Shown one piece after another: positions 6,880 to 14,061 of a stretch of DNA of 17,991 bases; position 1 is the stretch's first letter; each line of letters opens with the position of its first letter. A program made the position numbers and the translations under genes. The DNA comes from Candidatus Falkowbacteria bacterium RIFCSPLOWO2_02_FULL_45_15 (GTDB lineage Bacteria; Patescibacteriota; Patescibacteriia; Patescibacteriales; XYC2-FULL-47-12). Below the pieces are notes generated by a model. That model worked only from the letters and a program-made list of their open reading frames with translations. It had not been told where the DNA came from and did not search any database. The DNA lies in the NCBI GenBank assembly GCA_001777995.1, contig MFFV01000004.1, positions 5,352 through 23,342 of the forward strand, read 5' to 3'.

Positions 6880-7503
6880 TTAACTCTCCATGTGCCGCCG
6901 CTTTAAATGTCGCCAAACGTACAAACCAACCGCGATGGCAATTAATACTGCAATCGCCAAATCAAACTCTTCCAATTTTACGCGAATTAACCCCCAATTG
7001 TCCCCCATTTTTACTCCCAGCCAAGTAAATAATATGCTCCAAAGCAAGGCGCCGGCAAAAGTATAAAGGGAGAATTTTTTTATATCCATCCGGGCAACGC
7101 CGGCCGGAAAAGAAATGTAAGTGCGCACAACCGGCAACAGCCGGCCGGAAAAAACCGCCGCCGGCCCATAGTTGGTAAACCAGCGCTCCGCTAAATCTAA
7201 ATCATGCCGCGAAATTAATACATATTTGCCGTATTTTTCTAACAGCGGCCGTCCGCCTTTCCAGCCAATATAGTAAGCTAAGAGCGAGCCGGCTAAGTTA
7301 CCCAAACTGCCCGCTATTACCACTGCCCAAAATCCCAGTTTGCCCTGCGCGACTAAAAAGCCGGCGAAAGGCATAATTACTTCCGAGGGCGCCGGAACGC
7401 CGCAACTTTCCGCGAGCATCAACAAAAAAATTCCGGCGTAGCCGGTAAAATTAACGGCACTAACGACTATATTTACTAACCAGTTGATGATTGGCGCAAT
7501 CAT
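6880..7503 (-). CDS. DedA family integral membrane protein (VTT/SNARE-associated domain)
   Basis: This is a 207-residue polytopic protein. The family landmarks are all present: E32 with GVPAPSE (35-41), the Gly-rich segment GSLGNLAGSLLAYYIG (65-80) followed by GGRP, the FSGRLLPVVRT motif (118-128; R121 and R127) and PAGVARM (133-139), then two C-terminal membrane segments (about 145-165 and 182-198). DedA proteins are membrane transporters. Some recycle undecaprenyl phosphate or move phospholipids across the membrane and support proton-motive-force and envelope homeostasis; which substrate applies here cannot be read from sequence. The ATG has no Shine-Dalgarno and is preceded by AT-rich DNA with a weak promoter candidate, so a short-leader or leaderless transcript is possible. 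GC content is like the core genes and unlike the neighbouring PLD gene. Confidence 0.93.
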   Translation of the reverse strand: MIAPIINWLVNIVVSAVNFTGYAGIFLLMLAESCGVPAPSEVIMPFAGFLVAQGKLGFWAVVIAGSLGNLAGSLLAYYIGWKGGRPLLEKYGKYVLISRHDLDLAERWFTNYGPAAVFSGRLLPVVRTYISFPAGVARMDIKKFSLYTFAGALLWSILFTWLGVKMGDNWGLIRVKLEEFDLAIAVLIAIAVGLYVWRHLKRRHMES

Positions 7504-7520
7504 ATTTAAAATATACTTTA

Positions 7521-7549
7521 ACTTTAATCTAAATTGAAAAAAAATTCAA
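7521..7549 (-). promoter_or_regulatory. Candidate promoter of dedA-like gene
   Basis: On the - strand, a TTGAAT -35-like box (7549-7544) and a TAAAGT -10-like box (7526-7521) are separated by 17 nt, 18 nt before the start codon. The match is partial and the region is AT-rich, so chance is a real alternative. Confidence 0.35.
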
Positions 7550-7564
7550 CGGAGGTTATGTTTT

Positions 7565-7639
7565 ATCCAGACACCTTCCAGAATTCCCCCACACCAAATT
7601 TTGGTGTGGGGGAATACCCGGCGGTGAAGGTGTTTGGAT
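7565..7639. repeat. Nested palindromic element (75 nt, near-perfect inner hairpin)
   Basis: The inner arms ATTCCCCCACACCAAA (7583-7598) and TTTGGTGTGGGGGAAT (7600-7615) are perfect 16-bp inverted repeats with a single base between them. An outer pair, ATCCAGACACCTTC (7565-7578) and GAAGGTGTTTGGAT (7626-7639), matches over 14 bp with one G-T wobble. No T-run follows on either strand, so it is not a typical terminator. It lies between the response regulator's terminator and the dedA promoter candidate. It resembles REP/MITE-type palindromic units, which can be mobilised by IS200-like Y1 transposases, but I see no transposase in the window. Confidence 0.75.
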
Positions 7640-7643
7640 TTAT

Positions 7644-7675
7644 TAAAAATAAAAGGCATCCAGGTAATTACGCCT
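7644..7675 (-). terminator. Rho-independent terminator of the response regulator gene
   Basis: On the - strand, AGGCGT pairs with ATGCCT (6 bp with one wobble) around a 10-nt loop, followed directly by TTTATTTTT. It lies about 43 nt after the response-regulator stop. A longer imperfect pairing of GCATCC (about 7706-7711) with GGATGC may extend the structure. Confidence 0.6.
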
Positions 7676-7717
7676 ACCCGAACGCCTCTGAAAAAACAAT
7701 TTTTGGGATGCTTTATT

Positions 7718-8101
7718 TTATGGTTGGAGAGCTTTCTCCACCTCTTGCATGAATTCTCTGGGAAGACATGGTTTTTTAATGATCCCGGCGATGCCTAACT
7801 GTCGCAATATTTCCATATGATCTGGCGAAAAAAAGCCGCTACAAATCAGGACTTTGACCTGAGCGTCTACTTCCCTGATCTGCCCTAAAACTTGCTCCCC
7901 GCCCATGCCGCCGGGCATTAACATATCCAAAATAATTAAATTAATCTTCCCTTGGTTTTCCAGAAAAATTCTTACCCCTTCACTGCCGTTTTGGGCGAGC
8001 AGAACTTCATAGTCATTTCCCTCTAAACACCTTCTTAGAAGGTCGCGTATTACTTGCTCATCGTCAACGATTAGAATTGTGGCCTTCGTTTGCGTTCCCA
8101 T
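7718..8101 (-). CDS. Stand-alone receiver-domain response regulator (CheY-like)
   Basis: Starting at ATG 8101 gives 127 residues (MGTQTKATILIVDDEQ...), exactly one receiver domain. The acidic pocket is D13/D14 (VDDEQ), the phospho-acceptor is D59 (LIILDMLMPGG), and the conserved switch residue and lysine are S88 (LICSGF) and K110 (IIKKP). There is no output domain, so it signals through protein contacts. A frame extended upstream by 30 codons was rejected because it would begin at the promoter's -35 box. AAGGGA lies 10 nt before the chosen start, one of the few SD-like sequences in the window. No histidine kinase is nearby, so its sensor must be encoded elsewhere. It has its own promoter and terminator and thus appears monocistronic between dedA and the ribosomal operon. 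Confidence 0.92.
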   Translation of the reverse strand: MGTQTKATILIVDDEQVIRDLLRRCLEGNDYEVLLAQNGSEGVRIFLENQGKINLIILDMLMPGGMGGEQVLGQIREVDAQVKVLICSGFFSPDHMEILRQLGIAGIIKKPCLPREFMQEVEKALQP

Positions 8102-8162
8102 TTTCTTTATCCCTTTTCTTAATAGATTTTGAATTCTCAACAAAAAAGAACGAATTCGTTTA

Positions 8163-8191
8163 ATATTACTATAATATCTTATTGCTGTCAA
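8163..8191 (-). promoter_or_regulatory. Promoter of the response regulator gene
   Basis: On the - strand, a perfect TTGACA -35 box (8191-8186), a 17-nt spacer and TAATAT (8168-8163, 4/6 to the -10 consensus). The predicted leader is about 55 nt to the ATG at 8101. It starts just beyond the terminator of the secY operon, as expected for a new transcription unit. Confidence 0.65.
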
Positions 8192-8201
8192 CTAAACGAA
8201 A

Positions 8202-8226
8202 ACAGGCGCCTTTCGCCTGTTTTTTA
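8202..8226 (-). terminator. Rho-independent terminator of the S10-spc-secY operon
   Basis: ACAGGCG (8202-8208) pairs perfectly with CGCCTGT (8214-8220) around a 5-nt loop; flanking A- and T-runs extend the stem and give a TTTT tail on the - strand (and a longer T-run on the + strand). It lies 76 nt past the secY stop and marks the operon end. Confidence 0.8.
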
Positions 8227-8295
8227 TTCTTTATCTTTCTTATTTTCTGACTTCTCCGCCTCGGCTTCGCTCCGGCGAGACGGGTTACTGCTAAC

Positions 8296-9567
8296 TTAAT
8301 AACCTTCGTATTCGCGCATGGTTAACTGCGCCTCAATTTGCTTTACGGTTTCAATAATGACCGCGACCACAATCAAAATGCTCGTGCCGCCGATAGCGAG
8401 CGACTGGATGCCGGTAAAGTAGCGCAAGATAAGGGGCAAAATGGCGATCAGCGCCAGAAATAAAGCGCCGACGAAAATAATTTTGTAAGTGGTTTTGCCG
8501 ATGTAATCTTCGGTGTGCTTGCCCGGGCGAATGCCGGGAATAAACGCCCCTTGTTTCTGCAGGTTTTCCGCGATTTGAGTGGGATGAAAAATAACTTCCG
8601 TATAAAAATAAGTAAAGCCGAAAACTAAAATAAAATATAAAATGCCGTAGACAAGCTGGTTGTTAAACGCCTGCAAGGTCCATTCGGCCGCTTGGGATAT
8701 AAAACTCGTGCGCGCGTGAATAAAAAATTGGGCGATCATGGAAGGAAATAAAATGACGGAAATGGCGAAAATTATCGGCATCACGCCCGCCATATTTACC
8801 CGCAGCGGCAAATGCGTTTGGGTGCCGCCGTACATGCGGTTGCCGCGGATTTGTTTAGCGTAAACTACCGGCACGTTTCTTTGTCCTTCGTTGATAATCA
8901 CCACGCCCACGACCGTAATCACCGCTACCGCGATAAAGCCGATTAAAGTGAAAAGTTGGGAGGCGTCAAAGGTAACGGCGATCTGCTGCGCGGCTCCGGG
9001 CAAGCCGGCGATAATGCCGGCAAAAATCAGTAAAGAAATGCCGTTGCCAATGTGTTTTTCCGAAATCAGTTCCCCGAGCCACATTAAAAAAATAGTGCCG
9101 GCGGTGATGGTTAAAACAGTGGAGATTAGCGTCCAGCCGCCTAAGTTGGAGATAATGCCTAAGGTGGAGCGGTTTAAGAGAGTAATCATGCCGTAGGCCT
9201 GCAATATTGACATCGGCACCGTCAGGTAACGGGTCCACATGTTAATTTTTTGCCGGCCGGCCTCTTCCTTCTGCAGCTCCTCCAGAGCGGGGATAATCAT
9301 CGCTAAAAGCTGGAAAATAATGGAGGCGGTAATGTAAGGAGCGACGCCCATCATCACGATAGAAAAATTTTCCATGCCGCCGCCGGAAAATAAATTAATC
9401 AGCCCTAATATTTGGTTAGAGGCAAAAAATTGCTTTAAGGCGATTACGTCAACGCCGGGAATCGGAATGTGAGCCGCCATGCGAAAAATCGCGAGCATCG
9501 CCAACACAAACAAAACGCTTTGCCGCAAATCTTTCGCTTTCCAAATTTGGGAAATTTTCTCCAGCAT
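8296..9567 (-). CDS. secY: Preprotein translocase subunit SecY
   Basis: This is a 423-residue membrane channel subunit, near the usual 420-440, with ten predicted membrane segments. It opens with MLEKISQIWKAKDLRQSVLF, followed by HIPIPGVD, the plug-proximal start common to SecY. The cytoplasmic loop between TM8 and TM9 reads FIPGIRPGKHTEDYIGKT, which binds the ribosome and SecA. The end LTMREYEGY is the usual SecY C-terminus. SecYEG exports unfolded proteins and inserts membrane proteins, here including the DedA protein and the secreted peptidase. The gene starts 4 nt after the L15 stop and is the last gene of the operon. Reading past its TAA, the same frame stays open for 23 more codons (see findings). 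Confidence 0.97.
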   Translation of the reverse strand: MLEKISQIWKAKDLRQSVLFVLAMLAIFRMAAHIPIPGVDVIALKQFFASNQILGLINLFSGGGMENFSIVMMGVAPYITASIIFQLLAMIIPALEELQKEEAGRQKINMWTRYLTVPMSILQAYGMITLLNRSTLGIISNLGGWTLISTVLTITAGTIFLMWLGELISEKHIGNGISLLIFAGIIAGLPGAAQQIAVTFDASQLFTLIGFIAVAVITVVGVVIINEGQRNVPVVYAKQIRGNRMYGGTQTHLPLRVNMAGVMPIIFAISVILFPSMIAQFFIHARTSFISQAAEWTLQAFNNQLVYGILYFILVFGFTYFYTEVIFHPTQIAENLQKQGAFIPGIRPGKHTEDYIGKTTYKIIFVGALFLALIAILPLILRYFTGIQSLAIGGTSILIVVAVIIETVKQIEAQLTMREYEGY

Positions 9568-9571
9568 ACAG

Positions 9572-10015
9572 TTATTTTATAATTTTACCGCCCGTCTTCT
9601 TAATCTGTTCGGCAACGCTCTTGCTTAACTTTAGGCCCCTGAATTCTAAATTCTCAACGCTCAATTCTCCCTTACCTAAAATTTTAACTGGCATTTTTAT
9701 GGTATCAATTAAACCGGCTTTAAGCAAACTCTGGGGCGTAATTTGAGCGCCCTTGTTAAAATGGCGGCTAAGTTCGTTAACATTCACTACCCGGGCTTTA
9801 GGATATAAACTGCGAAAACCGCGTAATTTCGGGGTTTTTAATAAAATTTGCTTCATGCCTTTGCGTTTCAATCCCTTGCGTCCGCCGCTGCGGGACTTTT
9901 GCCCTTTTTGGCCCCGGCCGCTGTAAGTGCCGTGTCCGGAAGCATCGCCTCTGCCCACCCGTTTGCGTTTCTTGGTCGCGCCTTTGGCTGGCTTAATTGT
10001 ATGCAATAAAAACAT
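9572..10015 (-). CDS. rplO: 50S ribosomal protein L15 (uL15)
   Basis: This 147-residue protein has the typical basic, Gly-rich N-terminus that threads into 23S rRNA: RVGRGDASGHGTYSGRGQKG at residues 19-38, then SRSGGRKGLKRKGMKQ. The globular C-terminal part (VVNVNELSRHF onward) is standard. Length is normal. In most bacteria L30 (rpmD) sits between S5 and L15; here only 18 nt separate them and no L30 frame exists, a hallmark of CPR genomes. secY follows 4 nt downstream. The ATG is preceded by an A/T-rich sequence without a Shine-Dalgarno. Confidence 0.97.
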   Translation of the reverse strand: MFLLHTIKPAKGATKKRKRVGRGDASGHGTYSGRGQKGQKSRSGGRKGLKRKGMKQILLKTPKLRGFRSLYPKARVVNVNELSRHFNKGAQITPQSLLKAGLIDTIKMPVKILGKGELSVENLEFRGLKLSKSVAEQIKKTGGKIIK

Positions 10016-10033
10016 AAGTCTTGTTTAATTAAT

Positions 10034-10738
10034 TTATTTTGCTTCAGTCTTATCAGGCGCTCCTTGGCTGTTGGCCGCGGCGGGCTTTTGGTCCAGCGAT
10101 TCTTCCTGGGCCGCAATGTGCTTTAAACTCTTCAAAGCTTCCATAACGCACTGCACGTTATTAACCGAGTTATTAGTGCCAAAAATTTTACTGACGATAT
10201 TTTTTACTCCCGCTAATTCTAAAACGATGCGCACCGCTCCGCCAGCGATTATTCCCGCCCCTTGCCGGGACGGCTTCAGCATAATTTTGGCCGCGCCGAA
10301 TTTATGTCGGATCTCATGGACAATGGTGCCGTTGATCAATTGAATGTTGATCATGTTCTTTTTGGCTTGTTCAGCGGCTTTGGCAATGGCGTTAGTGACG
10401 TCCGCCGCTTTCGCCAAACCAATGCCTACTTTGCCGGCGCGATTGCCCAAAGCCAAACAGGCGCGAAAACGCATGCGCTTGCCGCCGGCCATAACGCGCG
10501 TAACGCGGGCAATGTCAATAATTTTCTGTTCGTATTCGTCTTTATTCGCCTCTTTTCTGTCGTCCCGGCCTCTTTTTCTGCCGCCTGCTCTGCCAAAACC
10601 CCTCCGCCCCTTGCTTTTTAACTGGGCAACGGGAGCGTTTTTGACTTCTTCCCCTTCAATTTCAATCTCCGCGCCAGCTCCCGCCGGCTCGGCTGCCTTT
10701 TTTTCCTCATTGTTAATTAATTGATTTTCCTCAGACAT
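10034..10738 (-). CDS. rpsE: 30S ribosomal protein S5 (uS5) with N-terminal extension
   Basis: At 234 residues it is clearly longer than the usual about 165. The S5 core starts around residue 67 (DEYEQKIIDIARVTRVMAGG) and includes the double-stranded RNA-binding domain (FRACLALGNRAGKVGIGLAK) and the C-terminal fold (GAGIIAGGAVRIVLELAGV). S5 acts in decoding fidelity and mRNA entry with S3 and S4. The first about 66 residues are extra: an acidic/Ala stretch (residues 1-35), then an Arg/Gly-rich patch (GRRGFGRAGGRKRGRDDR). The C-terminus also carries an Ala/Gln/Lys tail (KPAAANSQGAPDKTEAK). Such low-complexity tails recur on several proteins in this operon. The gene follows L18 after 15 nt. Confidence 0.96.
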   Translation of the reverse strand: MSEENQLINNEEKKAAEPAGAGAEIEIEGEEVKNAPVAQLKSKGRRGFGRAGGRKRGRDDRKEANKDEYEQKIIDIARVTRVMAGGKRMRFRACLALGNRAGKVGIGLAKAADVTNAIAKAAEQAKKNMINIQLINGTIVHEIRHKFGAAKIMLKPSRQGAGIIAGGAVRIVLELAGVKNIVSKIFGTNNSVNNVQCVMEALKSLKHIAAQEESLDQKPAAANSQGAPDKTEAK

Positions 10739-10753
10739 AATAAAATGGTTAAA

Positions 10754-11110
10754 TTATATTTTCAGCCCGGCTGCCCGCGCGGCCTCGGCCACCGCTTTGA
10801 TTCGGCCATGGTATTTATTTCCCCGGCGGTCAAATACGGCGCAATTTATTCCTTTAGCTAAAGCTTTCTGCGCTAATAGCTTACCCGCCGCCGCGCTGAC
10901 GCTGGTTTTAGCGCCCGGTTCTTTAATCTCTTTGCTGCTGACGCTAACAATCGTCCTGCCCGCCTCATCATCGATGAGCTGCAGATAAAGTCCGCGATTG
11001 CTCCTAAAAACGTTTAAACGCGGTCGCTCGCCGGTACCGAAAATTTTCGCCCGGACCCGCCTTTGCCGCTGTAATTTATTATTTTTTACTCTGGTTAATT
11101 CTTGCTGCAT
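10754..11110 (-). CDS. rplR: 50S ribosomal protein L18 (uL18)
   Basis: Starting at ATG 11110 gives 118 residues ([20 protein letters not shown]...), the normal length. The core signature [20 protein letters not shown] binds 5S rRNA, and the C-terminal [20 protein letters not shown] is standard. An in-frame ATG 21 codons upstream would overlap the L6 gene by 59 nt and add residues unlike any L18, so the internal start is preferred; it also leaves a neat 4-nt gap after the L6 stop. L18 joins L5 and 5S rRNA in the 50S central protuberance. No Shine-Dalgarno is visible. Confidence 0.95.
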   Translation of the reverse strand: MQQELTRVKNNKLQRQRRVRAKIFGTGERPRLNVFRSNRGLYLQLIDDEAGRTIVSVSSKEIKEPGAKTSVSAAAGKLLAQKALAKGINCAVFDRRGNKYHGRIKAVAEAARAAGLKI

Positions 11111-11114
11111 ATTA

Positions 11115-11678
11115 TTATTTAGCGGTAGTAGCCGCGGTTTTGCCCGCTTTGCGGCGCAATGTTTCGTCGACATACTTTATGCCTTTGCCTTTATACGGCT
11201 CTGGCTGCCTAAGCTTTCTGATTTGCGCCGCCGTTTCCCCCACTAATTGCTTATCAATGCCGCTGACGGTAATGATGTTTTTCTCCACGCTGACGGCAAT
11301 GCCGGACGGCAGGGGAAATTCTACCGGATGCGAAAAACCAATGTTGAGAACCAATTTATTGCCGGCCACCGCTGCCCGATAGCCAACGCCGTTTACCTCT
11401 AATTGCTTGGAAAAACCGCTGTTTACTCCCTCAACCATATTATTGATCAGCATCCGGTAAAGGCCCCACAAAGCCCGATTTTTTTTATCCAAAGCGTTTT
11501 TTACCGTTACTTTTATTACTTGCTTGCCTCCTTCGTCGTCCGCAATATCCACTTTGACCAAAGGATTAATGTTTTGTTTCAACTCTCCTTTTGGCCCTTT
11601 GACTGTAATAAAATCGGCTTGCAGTTTAACTTCGGTGCCGGTGGGGATGGTAATTGGTAATTTTCCTAACCTAGACAT
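11115..11678 (-). CDS. rplF: 50S ribosomal protein L6 (uL6)
   Basis: At 187 residues it is slightly longer than the usual about 178. The N-terminus [14 protein letters not shown] and the second-domain signature ([19 protein letters not shown], then TLRRKAGKT) are diagnostic. The two tandem L6 folds sit near the base of the L7/L12 stalk by the sarcin-ricin loop, where translation factors bind, so this protein lies close to the TypA site. A short Ala/Thr/Lys tail (TAATTAK) ends the protein. It lies 5 nt after S8 and 4 nt before L18. Confidence 0.96.
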   Translation of the reverse strand: MSRLGKLPITIPTGTEVKLQADFITVKGPKGELKQNINPLVKVDIADDEGGKQVIKVTVKNALDKKNRALWGLYRMLINNMVEGVNSGFSKQLEVNGVGYRAAVAGNKLVLNIGFSHPVEFPLPSGIAVSVEKNIITVSGIDKQLVGETAAQIRKLRQPEPYKGKGIKYVDETLRRKAGKTAATTAK

Positions 11679-11683
11679 AAATT

Positions 11684-12085
11684 TTAGTATATTTCACAAA
11701 TAACTTCTCCGCCAATTTTGGCGCGCCGCGCTTGTTTGTTCGTCATTAAGCCCCGCGAAGTGGAAATGACGGCTATTCCCAAGCCGCTCAACACGTACGG
11801 CATCTGCTGATAAGCCGCGTACACTCTCCGGCCGGGCTTACTGACGCGCTTAATGTTCATTATCACTGACTTGCCAGATTTATTATATTTTAATTTTAAA
11901 CACAACTGGTCGAAGGAACGCTGTTGGCCTCGTTCATTTTTTTCCACGCCGGCCAGCCAGCCCTCCTGGACCAAGAGCTGCGCCAAATTATGCTTAAATT
12001 TGCTGAACGGCAAAACCACTTCAGTCTTTTTGACTGCTTGAGCGTTCCGGATGCGTGTTAACATGTCGGCGATTGGGTCGGTCAT
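11684..12085 (-). CDS. rpsH: 30S ribosomal protein S8 (uS8)
   Basis: At 133 residues it is close to the usual length of about 130. It starts MTDPIADMLTRIRNAQAVKK, the classic S8 N-terminus, and has the conserved C-terminal segment GIAVISTSRGLMTNKQARR, then GGEVICEIY, which contacts 16S rRNA helix 21. S8 is a primary 16S-binding protein and, in E. coli, the translational repressor of the spc operon by binding near L5 mRNA; whether this feedback exists here cannot be seen. It follows S14 after 11 nt. Confidence 0.97.
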   Translation of the reverse strand: MTDPIADMLTRIRNAQAVKKTEVVLPFSKFKHNLAQLLVQEGWLAGVEKNERGQQRSFDQLCLKLKYNKSGKSVIMNIKRVSKPGRRVYAAYQQMPYVLSGLGIAVISTSRGLMTNKQARRAKIGGEVICEIY

Positions 12086-12096
12086 AGTTTAATAAT

Positions 12097-12282
12097 TTAC
12101 CACGATGATTTAGTAATGCCCGGTATTTCCGCGTTATTAGCCAGCTCCCGAAAACAAATACGGCACAGATTAAAATCGCGCATAAAACCGCGTTTGCGGC
12201 CACAACGCCAACAACGCCGCACTACTCTGGTCGTGTATTTGGGATGCTTTTTTGATTTGGCTATCTGCGCTTGTGTCGCCAT
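12097..12282 (-). CDS. rpsZ: 30S ribosomal protein S14, zinc-binding type (uS14)
   Basis: This is the short, 61-residue zinc form of S14. Four cysteines, C24-x2-C27 (RCWRCGRKRG) and C40-x2-C43 (LCRICF), form the zinc ribbon. The end IPGITKSSW is the standard S14 C-terminus. The longer zinc-free paralogue is about 100 residues. S14 assembles late in the 30S head near S3 and S10. It sits between L5 (16 nt) and S8 (11 nt) in the canonical spc order. The start codon is preceded by AATAACTGCC and no Shine-Dalgarno. Confidence 0.97.
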   Translation of the reverse strand: MATQAQIAKSKKHPKYTTRVVRRCWRCGRKRGFMRDFNLCRICFRELANNAEIPGITKSSW

Positions 12283-12298
12283 GGCAGTTATTTAATAA

Positions 12299-12856
12299 TT
12301 ATTTGCTTTTTTTCTCTTTAGATTTAAAAGGGAAACCCATTAAACGCAACAGTCCCAGCCCCTCGGTCTTATTCTTTGCCGTCGTCGTGAGGCAAACTTC
12401 TAAGCCGTGAATTTTAGCGATGCCGTCATCCTGCGCTTCGGGAAAAGCGATGTGTTCGGCAAAACCAATGTTGAAGTTGCCCTGTCCGTCAACAGCGTCC
12501 GTTGACAAACCGCGGAAATCGCGCGTCCGCGGCAAAGTGACGTTAATCAGTTTGTCAATAAAATCGTACATCCGCTGGCGACGCAGAGTTACTTTAAAAC
12601 CAACTACCATCCCTTGGCGGATCTTAAACGAAGAAATGGACTGCTTGGCCTTAGTCTTTACCGGCGCTTGCCCGGTAATCTGCCGCAGCGTCTTTTCAAC
12701 TGATTCTAAAAATCCCGGCTCTTTAACAAACTTACCCACGCCTACGTTGACGGTCACTTTGCTCACTTTAGGCACGGCTAAAATATTGGGGTAGCCGAAT
12801 TTCTCCCGCAAACTTGGTACTATCTCTTTTTGGTATTTAGCGTATAACCGCGTCAT
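12299..12856 (-). CDS. rplE: 50S ribosomal protein L5 (uL5)
   Basis: Starting at ATG 12856 gives 185 residues (MTRLYAKYQKEIVPSLREKF...), close to the usual about 179. A TTG two codons upstream, overlapping the L24 stop, is a less likely alternative. Core motifs are NVGVGKFVKEPGFLES, ITGQAPVKTKAKQSISSFKI and the P-site loop region LPRTRDFRGLSTDAVDGQGN. L5 binds 5S rRNA with L18 and contacts P-site tRNA and S13. A Lys/Ser tail (KSKEKKSK) ends it. The gene begins 2 nt after the L24 stop, which suggests translational coupling. Confidence 0.96.
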   Translation of the reverse strand: MTRLYAKYQKEIVPSLREKFGYPNILAVPKVSKVTVNVGVGKFVKEPGFLESVEKTLRQITGQAPVKTKAKQSISSFKIRQGMVVGFKVTLRRQRMYDFIDKLINVTLPRTRDFRGLSTDAVDGQGNFNIGFAEHIAFPEAQDDGIAKIHGLEVCLTTTAKNKTEGLGLLRLMGFPFKSKEKKSK

Positions 12857-12858
12857 AA

Positions 12859-13170
12859 TCAATCAATTACTTGTTTACATTTTTTACAAATTCTGGCTTT
12901 TTTCCCGCCGTCCAACATTTGCGAACCCACTCTCGTCGCCCGGCCGCATTGCGGACAAACAAGCATAACATTAGCGATGCTCATCGGGGCCGGAAATTCT
13001 ACCCGCTGCCCTTTTTCGCCTTGCCGGCGCGGACGCAAATGCTTAATTAACAGGTTCCGGCTTTCAACGCTTACCAGTCCTTCGCGCGGCCAAACCTGCA
13101 ACACTTTGCCCGTATGGCCTTTGTCTTTCCCGGCTGTTATTTTTACTTTATCTCCTGATTTTATTTTCAT
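12859..13170 (-). CDS. rplX: 50S ribosomal protein L24 (uL24) with C-terminal zinc ribbon
   Basis: Starting at ATG 13170 gives 103 residues, the usual length. The KOW motif is MKIKSGDKVKITAGKDKGHT, then GKVLQVWP. The C-terminal part carries a four-cysteine zinc ribbon (C72-x2-C75 in VCPQCGR and C95-x2-C98 in ICKKCK), seen in many bacterial L24 proteins but not E. coli. A longer in-frame reading starting 39 codons upstream would overlap L14 by more than 100 nt and adds shadow sequence, so it was rejected. L24 is an early assembly initiator of the 50S near the exit tunnel. It starts 4 nt after L14 and uses TGA as stop. Confidence 0.95.
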   Translation of the reverse strand: MKIKSGDKVKITAGKDKGHTGKVLQVWPREGLVSVESRNLLIKHLRPRRQGEKGQRVEFPAPMSIANVMLVCPQCGRATRVGSQMLDGGKKARICKKCKQVID

Positions 13171-13174
13171 ATGT

Positions 13175-13546
13175 TTATAATACCTCCGGCGCCAGGGAAA
13201 CAATTTTGGCAAACCCTCGCTCGCGCAGTTCTCTGGTAACCGGACCGAAAATTCTCGTGCCTTTTGGCTCTTTGCTTTTGGGGTCAACCAACACGCAAGC
13301 GTTCTCGTTAAAACGGACGCAGACGCCGTTAGGGCGTTTGATTTCTTTTCTGGTTCTTACCACTACTGCCGGCAGGACTTCTCCTTTTTTGACCAAACTA
13401 TGCGGCGCCGCCATTTTCACCGTTACCGTAATAATGTCGCCTATCCTCGCGTACCGCTTTTTATAGCCGCCCAAAACTTTGATGCATTGCACTAGCTTGG
13501 CGCCGGTATTATCGGCTAATTTTAACATTGTTCGATGTTGGATCAT
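13175..13546 (-). CDS. rplN: 50S ribosomal protein L14 (uL14)
   Basis: At 123 residues it matches the family length (122-123). It begins [20 protein letters not shown] and carries [12 protein letters not shown] and [20 protein letters not shown], then LAPEVL, all diagnostic. L14 lies at the subunit interface, forms bridge B8 with 16S rRNA, and is the docking site of the silencing factor RsfS. It follows a 64-nt AT-rich spacer after S17 and precedes L24 by 4 nt. No Shine-Dalgarno precedes the ATG (AACTATTTGAATGT). Confidence 0.97.
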   Translation of the reverse strand: MIQHRTMLKLADNTGAKLVQCIKVLGGYKKRYARIGDIITVTVKMAAPHSLVKKGEVLPAVVVRTRKEIKRPNGVCVRFNENACVLVDPKSKEPKGTRIFGPVTRELRERGFAKIVSLAPEVL

Positions 13547-13610
13547 ACATTCAAATAGTTATTACGGATTTATGCTTTTTTGTTCTTGTGTTTTAATGTT
13601 TTTATGTTTC

Positions 13611-13877
13611 TTACTTCTGGCTGCTTACTTCATACAGCACTCGCCATCTTTTGTCTTTGGATAGCGGTCGGCACTCCACAAAAACGACTTGATCGCCGTC
13701 TTTAAACTGGTTGCGTTCGTCATGCACTTTATATTGCTTGCTCACCAAAAAACTTTTGTGGTATTTGGGGTGCCGTTTCACCCGGTCAACTTTAACCACG
13801 ATGGTTTTATCCATTTTGTCGCTCACTACTATTCCTTGAAATTTTTTACTGATTTTGTTTAGTTGCTTATTGGCCAT
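13611..13877 (-). CDS. rpsQ: 30S ribosomal protein S17 (uS17)
   Basis: This 88-residue OB-fold protein binds 16S rRNA early in 30S assembly. The signature is [20 protein letters not shown], then [19 protein letters not shown] and [17 protein letters not shown]. The length is normal (about 85). Its ATG lies inside the L29 3' end, an 11-nt overlap (the L29 stop TAA is within the S17 codons NKQ region), which implies translational coupling. Downstream is a 64-nt AT-rich spacer before L14. Confidence 0.96.
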   Translation of the reverse strand: MANKQLNKISKKFQGIVVSDKMDKTIVVKVDRVKRHPKYHKSFLVSKQYKVHDERNQFKDGDQVVFVECRPLSKDKRWRVLYEVSSQK

Positions 13878-14058
13878 AGTGCGAATTAATCAGGGTTAAA
13901 ATTTGGGCAATGTCTTTTTTTATTACTCTAACGGCGCGCACGTTTTTTAGCTGCTTAGCCGCGTCTTTAAAGCGCGCCTCCCGCAACCGATCGCGCGTCT
14001 GCGCCAATAACTTCTGCAATTCAGCCAGTGATTTATTTTTTAATTCTTTAATCTCCAT
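13867..14058 (-). CDS. rpmC: 50S ribosomal protein L29 (uL29)
   Basis: This 63-residue, two-helix protein has the L29 signature [20 protein letters not shown], then [20 protein letters not shown] and [16 protein letters not shown]29 sits at the polypeptide exit tunnel beside L23 and contributes to SRP and trigger factor docking. It starts 3 nt after L16 and overlaps S17 by 11 nt. Length is typical (60-70). Confidence 0.95.
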   Translation of the reverse strand: MEIKELKNKSLAELQKLLAQTRDRLREARFKDAAKQLKNVRAVRVIKKDIAQILTLINSHYGQ

Positions 14059-14061
14059 ATT

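Noticed and set aside
6771..7028. An 85-codon + strand frame
   Set aside because: It mostly lies antisense to the 3' half of the DedA gene and has no recognisable features.
7534..7752. A 72-codon + strand frame with GGAGG just before an internal ATG (7558)
   Set aside because: It runs through the palindrome and the regulator's terminator and into the 3' end of the response regulator gene; the GGAGG-ATG spacing is only 2 nt and the residues follow the inverted repeat.
8102..8191. A 30-codon N-terminal extension of the response regulator
   Set aside because: It would start at the promoter -35 box and adds no part of the receiver fold.
13171..13287. A 39-codon upstream extension of L24
   Set aside because: It overlaps L14 by over 100 nt and precedes the canonical KOW start.
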